Source of the DNA: Thermoguttaceae bacterium
Lineage (GTDB): Bacteria; Planctomycetota; Planctomycetia; Pirellulales; Thermoguttaceae
Direction: 5' to 3'
Assembly (NCBI GenBank): GCA_017434455.1
Contig: JAFRFG010000010.1
Location: 1-64,000, forward strand
Length of the DNA: 64,000 nt
Every line of letters begins with the position of its first letter. The first letter of the stretch is position 1. Both the position numbers and the translations under genes were made by a program. Positions 42,849 through 52,066 of the stretch are shown here, one piece after another. Under the pieces are notes generated by a model that was not told the DNA's origin, did not search any database, and saw nothing but the letters and a program-made list of their open reading frames with translations.

Positions 42849-44585
42849 ATGAAAAAAATCTTCCTCCTCGCCGCTTTGCTGGCGGTCTGCGCTCTCCTGC
42901 CGGCCAGAGAACCCCGTTTCAATGTTTGTCAAATCGCGCTGGAGCGGGTCAATATCACGGCCCATCGCGGGGCGGGCAATCTCGCCCCGGAAAATACCCT
43001 CTCGGCGCTGGAGCTGTCCTGGTCCCGAGGGTGGGTCCCCGAGACCGACATCCGAACGACCAAAGACGGTGTTCTGGTGATGTTCCACGACGGCGACTTC
43101 AAGCGGATTCTCCCCAACGCGCCGGAAGAGCTCAAGAAAAAGGGGATCGCCGATCTGACCTGGGAAGAGGTTCAGCAGCTCGATATCGGATCATTCCGCG
43201 GGGAACAGTTTAAAGGCCAAAAGGTCGTCTCGCTGGCCGATATCGTCGAGGCGCTCAAAGTCGATCGTACCCGATTGATCTATATCGATATCAAGAACGT
43301 CGATCTCACGCAGCTGGCTCAGCAGACCGCCGAGGTCGAAAGCCAGATCATCTTCACCACCAGTGACTACAACCTGATCCACCAGTGGAAGAAACTCGCT
43401 CCCAAATCCGATACCCTCCTCTGGATGGGACTCGGTCGGGGAGAAGATGTGGTCGGTCCGATCATCGAGAAACTCAAGGACGAGAAATTCGCCGATATCG
43501 ACCGGATCCATATTCATGTCAACTTCGACGATCAGTTGAATACCACTCCGAGCGAGGGATTTCTTCAAGAGACGGCGGACTACCTCCACACGAACTACCC
43601 CAACATTGAGGTGCAGTACATGCCGTGGAACGTCTGCGACAAGAAGGACTATTATAAAAAGCTCCTCGACTTGGGCGCCGCCGGTTTCGGTTCCGATCGG
43701 CCGGACGTCGCCCAGGAGGCGCTTCGCGAGTACTACGACGCCGCAGCGGTGCTCGACTGGAATCTGACCGATCATATTCCCTTAAATCAGGTCTTCGTCG
43801 AGGGACACCGCGGGTACGGAAACTTCGGTCCGGAGGGGACCGCCGAATCGTTCTTCCGGGCCTGGAACGAGGGACTTGTCCCCGAGGCCGATATCCGCCT
43901 GACCAAAGACGGTCAGATCGTCTCGTTCCACGACGATAACCTCGCCCGGCTTTTCCCCGACGCCCCGGAAGAAATCAAAAACAAGAAAGTCAAGGACCTG
44001 ACGCTCGAGGAAATCAAGGCGCTCGATATCGGGGCGTACATGGAAGAGCAATTCAAAGGACAGAGGGCGCTGTCAATGGCCGAGATCGTCGAGATTCTCA
44101 AGGAACATCCGACCTGGATGGTCTCGTGCGACATCAAAGACGTTGACCTTGAGCAGCTGGCCCGCGAAACCGAGCCGGTGCATCGACAGCTTCTCGTCGG
44201 AGGCCCCAACTACGAGCAGCTCCTGGCCTGGCGGAAGCTCGCGCCCAAATCGCCGACACTTCTGTGGATGAACGGTTCTGAAGAAGAGATGGCCGCGCGA
44301 ATCGCCGAGCTGGAAAAGGTGAATTTCCACAGCATCGACCAGATTCAGCTGCATACCTCGGTTGACGATGAAGGTCACTTCTCGACCACCCCGGAGTTCT
44401 ACCGGGAGGTGGGACAGAAGATTCGCCGCCATGGTATCCTGATGCAGGCGCTCATTTGGGGCGGCGCCGGTTCACGGGCCGAGAATTACGCGACTTTAAT
44501 GGACTACGGGGTCGCCAGTTTCTCGACCGACTACCCGACCAACACGATGAAGGCGATCAGCGACTATTACCAAAGTCATCGATAA
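42849..44585 (+). CDS. Exported protein with two glycerophosphodiester phosphodiesterase domains, copy 2
   Basis: 578 residues, with a signal peptide (FLLAALLAVCALLPA). It has the same architecture as the protein at 39350 and very high similarity along its whole length. Domain 1: TAHRGAGNLAPENTLS, ETDIRTTKDGVLVMFHD. Domain 2: EGHRGYGNFGPEGTAES, EADIRLTKDGQIVSFHD. Start choice: ATG 42849 begins the signal peptide; the open frame from 42591 overlaps the OleC-like gene in another frame. The pair clearly arose by duplication, with the ligase gene between them. A 7-bp hairpin without T run (44598-44619) follows. Confidence 0.85.
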   Translation: MKKIFLLAALLAVCALLPAREPRFNVCQIALERVNITAHRGAGNLAPENTLSALELSWSRGWVPETDIRTTKDGVLVMFHDGDFKRILPNAPEELKKKGIADLTWEEVQQLDIGSFRGEQFKGQKVVSLADIVEALKVDRTRLIYIDIKNVDLTQLAQQTAEVESQIIFTTSDYNLIHQWKKLAPKSDTLLWMGLGRGEDVVGPIIEKLKDEKFADIDRIHIHVNFDDQLNTTPSEGFLQETADYLHTNYPNIEVQYMPWNVCDKKDYYKKLLDLGAAGFGSDRPDVAQEALREYYDAAAVLDWNLTDHIPLNQVFVEGHRGYGNFGPEGTAESFFRAWNEGLVPEADIRLTKDGQIVSFHDDNLARLFPDAPEEIKNKKVKDLTLEEIKALDIGAYMEEQFKGQRALSMAEIVEILKEHPTWMVSCDIKDVDLEQLARETEPVHRQLLVGGPNYEQLLAWRKLAPKSPTLLWMNGSEEEMAARIAELEKVNFHSIDQIQLHTSVDDEGHFSTTPEFYREVGQKIRRHGILMQALIWGGAGSRAENYATLMDYGVASFSTDYPTNTMKAISDYYQSHR

Positions 44586-44644
44586 ATCGAGAAAAACGCC
44601 CCTCCCAATCGTGAGGGGCCGGCAAAGCTGCGGCACGGCAAATA

Positions 44645-45670
44645 ATGATCGAACGCTTTGAAACCGACGGCGGAATCAGAATCTACCGAATCGAAACCCA
44701 GGTTCTCCCTCATTTGCGGGGGTTCGTCAATCTGGTTTTTGGGGACGGTTTCGCCCCCATCCTGATCGATACCGGATGCGGTTCCCCCGCCGGTACAAGG
44801 GAGATCCTCGATGGTTTCACCGAAATCGCGGCGAACCACGAGCCGAATTTTCGCCTGACCGACATCCAAACCATTTTGCTGACCCACGCGCACATCGACC
44901 ATTTCGGGGGAACAAACTTCTTCCGGCAGGCGACCGGCGCGTCGGTCGCCTGCCACCGGTACGACAGCCGCCTCGTCGCTTCCTACGACGAGCGGGCGGC
45001 GGTGGGGCTGATGCGCCATCGGACGTTTTTGCGCGAGTGCGGCGCTCCCGAAGAGCGGATCGAGCCGATTCTCCTGAGTTTCGGATTTGTTCCCGGGCGA
45101 ACCCGTTCCACGACGGTCGATCGGCTTTTATCCGACGGCGATACGATCGGCCCGGCGACGGTACATCATTTCCCGGGGCACAGCGCCGGCCACATCGCCT
45201 TTGAGATTGGGAATTACCTCGTCGGCGGTGACTTGGTTTTGGCCAAAACGCTGACTCAGATCTGGCCCGAGCGAATCATGCCACAAACCGGCCTGGTTCG
45301 GTACAACGAGTCGATCGACAAACTCCGCGCCTTGGCGCTGGCGCGCCAAACAGAGGGGAAGGAACTTGTCCTTCTCCCCGGCCACGAGGAGGCGATCCTC
45401 ACGCCGGTGAAAAGAATCGCCAAGGTGGAGGCGGCCTCGCAGCGGCGCAACGAGCGTCTGCTCGAAATTTTGCGCCGCAGCGACGAGCCGCTCACCTGTA
45501 TGGAGATCTCTCGGCGGCTCTACCTCACCAGCCACGAGAGCCGCACCTTCTTCGCCGTATGCGATACCGCGGCGCGCCTGGAGTACCTGCAGCTGGAGGG
45601 GGAGCTCATCGCGGCCAACTACGACCATTTAGGCGGCGATCCGGCCGTGCGTTACGACGCGCGGCGGTAA
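44645..45670 (+). CDS. Metallo-beta-lactamase-fold hydrolase with a C-terminal helical domain
   Basis: 341 residues. The metal-site motif is LLTHAHIDHFGG (HxHxDH), later ligands are in HHFPGHSAGHIAFEIG and VGGDLV, and the last histidine in LLPGHEEAI. After the MBL domain (about 1-250) there is a helix-rich C-terminal domain (ILRRSDEPLTCMEISRRLY, then FFAVCDTAARLEYLQ) with a winged-helix-like pattern, as in the LACTB2-type group of MBL proteins. The substrate (RNA or a small ester) cannot be told. It is monocistronic. Confidence 0.8.
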   Translation: MIERFETDGGIRIYRIETQVLPHLRGFVNLVFGDGFAPILIDTGCGSPAGTREILDGFTEIAANHEPNFRLTDIQTILLTHAHIDHFGGTNFFRQATGASVACHRYDSRLVASYDERAAVGLMRHRTFLRECGAPEERIEPILLSFGFVPGRTRSTTVDRLLSDGDTIGPATVHHFPGHSAGHIAFEIGNYLVGGDLVLAKTLTQIWPERIMPQTGLVRYNESIDKLRALALARQTEGKELVLLPGHEEAILTPVKRIAKVEAASQRRNERLLEILRRSDEPLTCMEISRRLYLTSHESRTFFAVCDTAARLEYLQLEGELIAANYDHLGGDPAVRYDARR

Positions 45671-45694
45671 GCGCTGCTTTTCCGGTAAAGGCAC

Positions 45695-45730
45695 AAAAAA
45701 AGGCCGAGTTCGTAAAGAACCCGGCCCTTT
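45695..45730. terminator. Bidirectional terminator between the MBL gene and serC
   Basis: GGCCGAGTTC (45702-45711) pairs with GAACCCGGCC (45717-45726) with one mismatch. On the minus strand seven T residues follow (45701-45695), which fits the end of serC; on the plus strand CCTTTCT follows. Confidence 0.75.
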
Positions 45731-45789
45731 CTAATCCACCCACCACACTTGCTGGCTTTTAAGTGAGCAGGCGAAAAGAACGCTGTTTA

Positions 45790-46884
45790 TCAGCTGTTTT
45801 TCTTCTGGAAGTCTTCCATGAAGGAGACGAGCTTCTCGACACCGGCGACCGGCATCGCGTTGTAGATCGAAGCCCGCAGGCCGCCGACGCTGCGGTGACC
45901 GCCGAGGGAGGCCAGACCAACCGCCGCGGCATCGGCCTTGAACTTGTTATCGAGCTCCTCGGTGGGGAGACGGAACGGAACATTCATCATCGAGCGATAC
46001 GCCTTTTCGGCATGCCCCTTGTAGTAACCGTTCGAGGCGTCGATCACGTCGTAGAGCATCTTTGCCTTCTTCTGGTTGATCGCCTGCATCTTGTCCAGAC
46101 CGCCGATCTCGTTGAGGAGCCAGTCGGTAACCAGACCGAGCATATAGATGGCGAAGGTCGGCGGGGTATTGACCATCGAGTTGCCGGCTTCCACCTTCTT
46201 GTAGCTGAACAAGCTCGGGAGGTTGTCGGCGGAGCGCTCCAGGAGGTCCTCACGGAGAATCAGGACGGTCACGCCGGCCGGACCGGCGTTTTTCTGGGCG
46301 CAGGCGTACAGAAGACCGTACTTGTTGATGTCCAGGGGCTTCGAGAAAATGTTGCTGGACGAATCGCAAACGAGCGGGACATTGCCGGTATCCGGCTCGC
46401 TCTGCCACTCGATCCCCTCGATCGTCTCGTTGCCGGTGATATAGCAGTAGGGCGCCTCGGGATTGAGCTTGTACTCATCGGCGGTCGGCTTGCGGCGGAA
46501 GGCGCCGTCGGCGGCCTTGCCGTCCCAGACGATATTGACGGGCCCCTGGGTCTTGGCCTCACCGGAGGCCTTCTTGCTCCAGGTACCGGTGACGATGTAA
46601 TCGGGGGTCTTGCCCTGAGCCAGGTTGATCGGCGCCAGAGCGAACTGGGTCAGCGCGCCGCCCTGCATGAAGAAAACCCGGTAGTTCTCGGGGAGATTGT
46701 AGAGCTTGCGGATATTCTCTTTCGCGCCGTTGATGATCGCGTCGAAGGTCTTGCTGCGGTGACTGATCTCCATAATAGAAGCGCCCGCGCCGGGGAGACA
46801 GAGGAGGTCTTTTTGGGCCTTCTCGAGGACGGGAAGCGGCATGACGGCCGGACCAGCGGAGAAATTGTAGACGCGTTCTTCCAT
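45790..46884 (-). CDS. serC: Phosphoserine aminotransferase
   Basis: 364 residues, PLP-dependent. It converts 3-phosphohydroxypyruvate to phosphoserine in serine synthesis, and the related step in pyridoxine synthesis. Motifs: N-terminal YNFSAGPAVMP, MQGGALTQFALAP, CDSSSNIFSKPLD (the aspartate that binds the PLP nitrogen), YACAQKNAGPAG (Schiff-base lysine), and VNTPPTFAIYMLGLV. No serA or serB is nearby; the gene appears monocistronic with the terminator at 45695-45730. ATG 46884 has AAAGGA upstream. Confidence 0.96.
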   Translation of the reverse strand: MEERVYNFSAGPAVMPLPVLEKAQKDLLCLPGAGASIMEISHRSKTFDAIINGAKENIRKLYNLPENYRVFFMQGGALTQFALAPINLAQGKTPDYIVTGTWSKKASGEAKTQGPVNIVWDGKAADGAFRRKPTADEYKLNPEAPYCYITGNETIEGIEWQSEPDTGNVPLVCDSSSNIFSKPLDINKYGLLYACAQKNAGPAGVTVLILREDLLERSADNLPSLFSYKKVEAGNSMVNTPPTFAIYMLGLVTDWLLNEIGGLDKMQAINQKKAKMLYDVIDASNGYYKGHAEKAYRSMMNVPFRLPTEELDNKFKADAAAVGLASLGGHRSVGGLRASIYNAMPVAGVEKLVSFMEDFQKKNS

Positions 46885-46974
46885 TGCGAGACATCCTTTC
46901 GTTTTTGAGGAATGGACAAAACCTCACCGCCCGCCGAAGCAAGTCAGCTTAAGTGCCTGATACGGCTAAGCGGC

Positions 46975-47003
46975 TTGTTTTAAAAACGTCCCTTTATTAT
47001 AAT
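46975..47003 (+). promoter_or_regulatory. Promoter of proC
   Basis: -35 TTGTTT (46975-46980) and a perfect -10 TATAAT (46998-47003), 17 bases apart. Confidence 0.7.
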
Positions 47004-47079
47004 GCATCTGACCCGAACCTATAGAGGGGGGAGGGCTTTTCGGCAAAACCGGCGTTTTGAGAAAATCGAGGAAAAAACA

Positions 47080-47901
47080 ATGGAAGAAAATGATCGTATC
47101 GGCTTCATCGGCACCGGTCAAATGGCTTTGGCCCTGGCTGGCGGATTCGTCTTGGCGGAGAAATTTTCGCGGGAAAACGTCTTCGGTTACGACATCTCGC
47201 AGGAAGCACTCGCGCAGTTCAAGCGGCTGATCAACGGCACCGTCTGCTCGACCATCACGGAGGTTTTGGACCACGCCGATTTGATCTTTCTTTGCGTCAA
47301 ACCCCAGCACATGGAGGTGGTCGTCGACCAGATTCACTCCTGGAACGGAAATTTGACCGACAAACTTTTCGTGACGATCGCCGCGGGGCTCCCGATCACC
47401 TACTTTGAAGAGAAGATCGACCGGAACATCCGCCTGGTGCGCGTGATGCCGAATACCCCCTGCCTGGTCGGCGAAGCGGCCAGCGGGTTCTCCCCCTCGT
47501 CGTGCGCCTCGGCCCACGACGCCGGTCTGGTCCAAGAACTCCTGGAGACCGTCGGGGTCGCCTTCCAGGTCCCCGAGAACCTGCTCGACGCGGTGACCGG
47601 CCTGTCCGGCAGCGGCCCGGCCTACGTCTTCCAGATCATCGAGGCGCTCTCCGACGGCGGGGTCAAGATGGGGCTCCCCCGCAAGGTCGCGACGATCCTG
47701 GCCGCTCAGACGCTCAAGGGGGCCGCGACGATGCTGCTTAAGACCGGCGAGCACCCCGGTTTCCTCAAAGACCGCGTCACCAGCCCGGCCGGAACGACGA
47801 TCGCCGGTGTCGCCGCGATGGAAGAATTCCGCGTTCGCGCGGCGATGATCGCGGCGGTCGAAGCCGCCACCAAGCGCTCGGCGGAACTGGGAAAGCGCTG
47901 A
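47080..47901 (+). CDS. proC: Pyrroline-5-carboxylate reductase
   Basis: 273 residues. It makes proline from pyrroline-5-carboxylate with NAD(P)H. Rossmann motif RIGFIGTGQMALALAGGF, VKPQHMEVVV, VRVMPNTPCLVGE, and the conserved VTGLSGSGPAYVFQIIEALSDGGVK block (split here) that forms the active site. The C-terminal GTTIAGVAAMEEFRVRAAM helices form the dimer. ATG 47080 has GAGG upstream; the open frame before it contains the promoter. The SDR gene follows after 25 bases in the same direction. Confidence 0.95.
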   Translation: MEENDRIGFIGTGQMALALAGGFVLAEKFSRENVFGYDISQEALAQFKRLINGTVCSTITEVLDHADLIFLCVKPQHMEVVVDQIHSWNGNLTDKLFVTIAAGLPITYFEEKIDRNIRLVRVMPNTPCLVGEAASGFSPSSCASAHDAGLVQELLETVGVAFQVPENLLDAVTGLSGSGPAYVFQIIEALSDGGVKMGLPRKVATILAAQTLKGAATMLLKTGEHPGFLKDRVTSPAGTTIAGVAAMEEFRVRAAMIAAVEAATKRSAELGKR

Positions 47902-47926
47902 AGTTTTTGGGCCAAAGGAACACGCC

Positions 47927-48724
47927 ATGTCAAGCGACACCAAGTGTAATCAAGGGAAAAACGTCCTGGTCACCGGAGGCGGCCGGGGGATCGGCCGGGG
48001 AATCGTCGAATCGCTGGCCGCCGACGGCTGGAACGTCGTCCTGTGCGGCCGAAGTGACCCGTCGCGCTACGCCGATTTTGTCGAATCGATTCGTCAGAAG
48101 TACCTCACCTCGGTCACCTTCCTTTCGCACGACATCAGCGATGTCGAAGGCCACGACGCGTTCCTCCGGGAGGTTTACCGGCAGGTCGGCCGCCTCGACG
48201 CGCTGGTCAACAACGCCGGGGTGGCGCCGCTGGTACGCGCCGATATTCTCGAGGCGAGTGTCGAGAGTTTCGATCGGGTTCTGGGAATCAACCTTCGGGG
48301 CCCCTACTTCCTCACGCAAAAGGTCGCTCAGCAATTCCTCCGTGACAAAGAAGCCGACAGCGCTTTTTCGCCGATGATTGTCAACATCGGCTCCATTTCG
48401 GCGACCACCGTCAGTACCTCGCGCGGGGAATACTGCGTCTCCAAAGCGGGGGTGGCGATGATGTCCCGTCTGTTCGCCGCGCGGCTGGCCGAATTCGGTA
48501 TCCCGGTCTATGAACTGCGTCCGGGGATCGTCCACTCCGATATGACCGCCGCGGTGAAAGAAAAGTACGATCGGCTCATCGCTGGGGGACTGGTCCCCCA
48601 GCGCCGCTGGGGCGAGCCGAGCGATGTCGGACGGGCCGTGGCGATGCTGCTGCGCGGGGATCTGGCCTACTCGACCGGGCAGGTCATTCACATCGGCGGA
48701 GGAATGGATATCCAGCAGCTGTAG
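47927..48724 (+). CDS. Short-chain dehydrogenase/reductase (3-ketoacyl-ACP reductase-like)
   Basis: 265 residues, classical SDR. Nucleotide motif VLVTGGGRGIGRGIVESL, LVNNAGVAP, the catalytic Ser-Tyr-Lys triad (IVNIGSIS and YCVSKAGVAMM), and PGIVHSDMTAAV. The last segment, STGQVIHIGGGMDIQQL, is the usual SDR ending. It could reduce a ketoacyl or a sugar substrate; there is no further context. The next gene is a Tat-exported protein 46 bases downstream. Confidence 0.85.
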   Translation: MSSDTKCNQGKNVLVTGGGRGIGRGIVESLAADGWNVVLCGRSDPSRYADFVESIRQKYLTSVTFLSHDISDVEGHDAFLREVYRQVGRLDALVNNAGVAPLVRADILEASVESFDRVLGINLRGPYFLTQKVAQQFLRDKEADSAFSPMIVNIGSISATTVSTSRGEYCVSKAGVAMMSRLFAARLAEFGIPVYELRPGIVHSDMTAAVKEKYDRLIAGGLVPQRRWGEPSDVGRAVAMLLRGDLAYSTGQVIHIGGGMDIQQL

Positions 48725-48770
48725 CGTCCCGGCTCTTTCCCCAGAGGACAGAATCATTAAGAGGTTTGCA

Positions 48771-50459
48771 ATGAAATTATCTCGCCGCGGTTTTTTAGCC
48801 GGCGCGGGCGCGGGTCTGGCATCTTTGGCCGCCTTCCCCCGTTTTTCGAAAGCCGAAGAGAATCTCTCGGGAACGCCCCGCTATTTCTTTGAGCCGGGCC
48901 AGTACAAACCGATCGATTCCGAGCGCCGCCGGTTTCATCTTTGCGCCTACTACGACGAGATCTTCTACGCCCCTACCCCCGGCAAAGAGCTCGACAAAAG
49001 GGTCGATCCCAACTATCCGATCGAGCTGCCGGTAATCTGGAAAGACGCCGGGGTAACCGACATCTGGTTTACCCACTATGTTCAGGGGAGCTGGTTCCAG
49101 GACTGGGACAGTTTCGACAAGATGGCCGATAAGGTCAAATCGATGGGGATGACGCCGCACGTGGTCAGCGTCTCGTTCGGGCATCCCTCGTTCAAAGGCC
49201 CCGAGGGATGGAAACCGAGCCACTACTTAAACGGAAACGTCCTTTACGGCGCCTCCTGCCACGCGCCGGCGGACACAGATTGTGTTCGATACCATCGTGC
49301 CCTGGTCGACCACTGCGGTCCGTGCGATATTTTCATGGACGACGAATTCCGCTGCGCGCAGGGGCCCGGCGATATCGGCGGCTGTATCTGTCCCGAATGC
49401 CGGGATGAATTTTTGAAGACGACCGGTTTCCCGGCCGAGCGGTGGGAAGAGCTGCTCGACAATCTTCGGGCCAGCCGCAATATCCCCGAAGTCCGGCTCT
49501 GGATCGATTACCAGTGCGACCGGTTTTCCAAAATCTTCCGTGATACCGAAGAGCTTTCACCGGAGGCGGATTTCGGTTTGATGGTGATGGGAATGGGGTC
49601 CGAGCGCGCGGGAATCCGGCTCGAGGACTATCGAAACAAACTGCTGCGGGTCGGTGAATGGATGTTCACCGACGGCGAGTACAATCCGACAAAGAACAAA
49701 ACGATCGAACTGTTTAGTTCCCTGTTCCACGCCCGTTTTTCGACCCCCGGCCGTCTGTTCAGCGAAACCTCGATCATCCGGCCTCTTTCGGCGGAAAATC
49801 TCACCTCGAAGCTCTCGGTGGCGACTATCTCCGAGGTGCGCAACACGATGTACTTCTGTCCGATCCCGCCGGAATACTGGAAGCTCCTCGCCCCCCGCAT
49901 GAAGAAGGAGGCCTTTTTCCACGAGAGGATTCTCAACCAGAAGGCGCGCGGGCCGTTCAAGCACTTCTGGGGGATCGACGACCGCTACATGGCGGGGTAC
50001 GACGCGTTCTCCCTCTTTCTGGCTCTGGGCGTTCCGTTCGAGGTATGCGATACCCTTCCGGACGACGGCTGGGTCTTCCTGGGCAACGCCAGCGCCGGGG
50101 CGATCGAATCGGGGAGTTTGGAACCGACCGGCGCGAAACTCCTCGCGCGCGTGGGCTCCCAGTCGGGCCGCTTCGCCGAGATCCCGGAGTCGTTCGAGGA
50201 GCTGTTCGCGCTGCGTCGTACGCTCCTGGACGGTTTCCGCGAAAAACAGATTCCCTACGTCGAGGAAGAAACGCCGGTCGTTTTAAGCGAATATCCCGAA
50301 AGCCAGACGATTTACATCTGGAACATCGAGCCGGAAGAAAAAACCATCCATGTCCGAAAGGGAGAAGCAACCATCGCCCTGTCGCTTTTGCCGCTCGATT
50401 CCGCGATGGTAGCCGTCCAACCCGACGGCACCCTGACGGAAGTGAAGTTCGAGTCTTAG
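48771..50459 (+). CDS. Tat-exported protein, probable glycoside-hydrolase-like TIM barrel
   Basis: 562 residues. Twin-arginine signal MKLSRRGFLAGAGAGLASLA, cleavage near the Ala-rich end. The body has strand-loop features of a barrel enzyme: GVTDIWFTHYVQGS, MTPHVVSVSFGHPS, CGPCDIFMDDEFRC (acidic pair at a strand end), GCICPECRDEFLK (a possible zinc site), and FGLMVMGMGSE. The C-terminal 100 residues are a beta domain. No family is recognised with certainty; a secreted carbohydrate-active enzyme is a guess. Start ATG 48771 has AAGAGG upstream. Confidence 0.55.
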   Translation: MKLSRRGFLAGAGAGLASLAAFPRFSKAEENLSGTPRYFFEPGQYKPIDSERRRFHLCAYYDEIFYAPTPGKELDKRVDPNYPIELPVIWKDAGVTDIWFTHYVQGSWFQDWDSFDKMADKVKSMGMTPHVVSVSFGHPSFKGPEGWKPSHYLNGNVLYGASCHAPADTDCVRYHRALVDHCGPCDIFMDDEFRCAQGPGDIGGCICPECRDEFLKTTGFPAERWEELLDNLRASRNIPEVRLWIDYQCDRFSKIFRDTEELSPEADFGLMVMGMGSERAGIRLEDYRNKLLRVGEWMFTDGEYNPTKNKTIELFSSLFHARFSTPGRLFSETSIIRPLSAENLTSKLSVATISEVRNTMYFCPIPPEYWKLLAPRMKKEAFFHERILNQKARGPFKHFWGIDDRYMAGYDAFSLFLALGVPFEVCDTLPDDGWVFLGNASAGAIESGSLEPTGAKLLARVGSQSGRFAEIPESFEELFALRRTLLDGFREKQIPYVEEETPVVLSEYPESQTIYIWNIEPEEKTIHVRKGEATIALSLLPLDSAMVAVQPDGTLTEVKFES

Positions 50460-50484
50460 AAGAGCCGGAAAAACCTGTTTCCGT

Positions 50485-50522
50485 CCACAAAAAAAGGCAC
50501 CTAAAGGTGCCTTTTTTTGTGG
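50485..50522. terminator. Bidirectional terminator between the Tat protein gene and glpK
   Basis: A long near-perfect hairpin. The arms 50485-50502 and 50505-50522 are complementary, with an AGGCACCT/AGGTGCCT core and A/T tracts on both flanks. Confidence 0.88.
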
Positions 50523-50536
50523 GTTAGCCGAAGCGC

Positions 50537-52042
50537 CTATTCCCGCGCCCAATCTCGGGTTCGCTCCACGGCTTTCTTCCACCCCTTGTAACAGGCCTCA
50601 CGCTGATCTTCGGAGATCGACGGCTCGAAGCGGGCGTCGACGGCCCACAGGTCTCGAATCTCCTCTTTGCTGTTCCAGAAACCGACCGCCAACCCGGCCA
50701 GCGACGCGGCTCCCAGCGCAGTGGTCTCGCTCACCACGGGCCGGACCACGCTGCGGCCGCACAGATCGGCCTGGAACTGCATCAGAAACGGATTCCGGCT
50801 GGCGCCGCCGTCGACCTTCAGCTCGGTGAGCTTTCGGCCGGTATCTTCCATCATCGCCTCCAGAACGTCGCGGGTCTGGTAGGCGATCGCCTCCAGCGCG
50901 GCGCGGATGATATGATTGCGGCTGGCGCCGCGGGTCAGCCCCAGGATCGCCCCGCGGGCGTACATATCCCAGTAGGGAGCCCCCAACCCCACAAAGGCGG
51001 GAACGACATAGACGCCGCCGTTGTCGGGGACCTTCGAGGCGAAATAGGCCGTATCGGCCGAGTCGCCGATCAGTTTCAGTTCATCGCGCAGCCACTGGAC
51101 CACAGCGCCGCCGACAAAGACCGACCCTTCCAGTGCGTACTCGACCTGACCGCCGAGCCGCACGGCGATGGTGGTCAGCAGACCGTTGCGGCTGCTCACC
51201 GCCTCGTGGCCGGTATTCATCAAGAGGAAGCAGCCGGTTCCGTAGGTATTCTTCGCGTCCCCCGGCTCGAAACAGGCCTGGCCGAAGAGAGCCGACTGCT
51301 GATCGCCGGCGATTCCGGCGATCGGAACCTCAACCATTTCCCCCTTGGCGTTGGGGAGGCGGGCGAAGCCGTAGACCTCGGACGAGTCGGCGGTCTTGGG
51401 AAGAATCGCTTTGGGGATATCCAGCGCCGAGAGAATCTTCTCGTCCCACTCCATTTTTTTAATATCGAAGAGCATCGTCCGCGAGGCGTTGGTGCAGTCG
51501 GTCACGTGAACGGCGCCCCCGGTGAGGTTCCAGACCAGCCAGGTATCGACCGTCCCGAAGAGAATCTCTCCGGCTTGCGCCTTCTGGCGGACACCCGGGA
51601 CATTATCGAGGATCCACTTGATTTTCGTCCCCGAGAAATAGGCGTCGAGCACCAGCCCTGTCGTCTGTTTGATGTACGGCTCCAACCCCTCGGCGCGCAG
51701 CTGGTCACAGATCGGCGCGGTCCGGCGGCACTGCCAAACAATGGCGTTGAAGACCGGCTTTCCGGTCTGCTTATCCCAGAGGATGGTCGTTTCGCGCTGG
51801 TTCGTCACGCCGATGGCGGCGATCTCTTCGGGCTGAATCCCGGTTTCGGCGAGAACCGCCTCCAAAACGCCGTACTGCGTCCCCCAGATCTCCATCGGGT
51901 CCTGTTCCACCCAGCCGTCATGGGGACAGTAGAGTTTGAACTCGCGCTGGGCGATCCCGACGATCTTCATCTGATGGTCGAAGACGATAGCCCTCGAGCT
52001 TGTCGTCCCTTGATCGAGGGCAACCACGTATTTCTTTGTCAT
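50537..52042 (-). CDS. glpK: Glycerol kinase
   Basis: 501 residues. It phosphorylates glycerol to sn-glycerol-3-phosphate. FGGY-family features: [15 protein letters not shown] (phosphate 1), [45 protein letters not shown], and [19 protein letters not shown] at the FGGY-family C-terminal signature. Start choice: ATG 52042 with GGAG 6 bases upstream; ATG 52057 is 15 bases earlier and lacks one. It is the second gene of glpF-glpK (24-base gap). No glpD or glpA is visible in this window. Confidence 0.97.
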   Translation of the reverse strand: MTKKYVVALDQGTTSSRAIVFDHQMKIVGIAQREFKLYCPHDGWVEQDPMEIWGTQYGVLEAVLAETGIQPEEIAAIGVTNQRETTILWDKQTGKPVFNAIVWQCRRTAPICDQLRAEGLEPYIKQTTGLVLDAYFSGTKIKWILDNVPGVRQKAQAGEILFGTVDTWLVWNLTGGAVHVTDCTNASRTMLFDIKKMEWDEKILSALDIPKAILPKTADSSEVYGFARLPNAKGEMVEVPIAGIAGDQQSALFGQACFEPGDAKNTYGTGCFLLMNTGHEAVSSRNGLLTTIAVRLGGQVEYALEGSVFVGGAVVQWLRDELKLIGDSADTAYFASKVPDNGGVYVVPAFVGLGAPYWDMYARGAILGLTRGASRNHIIRAALEAIAYQTRDVLEAMMEDTGRKLTELKVDGGASRNPFLMQFQADLCGRSVVRPVVSETTALGAASLAGLAVGFWNSKEEIRDLWAVDARFEPSISEDQREACYKGWKKAVERTRDWARE

Positions 52043-52066
52043 CTTTTGCTCCTTCACAGGAAAAGG

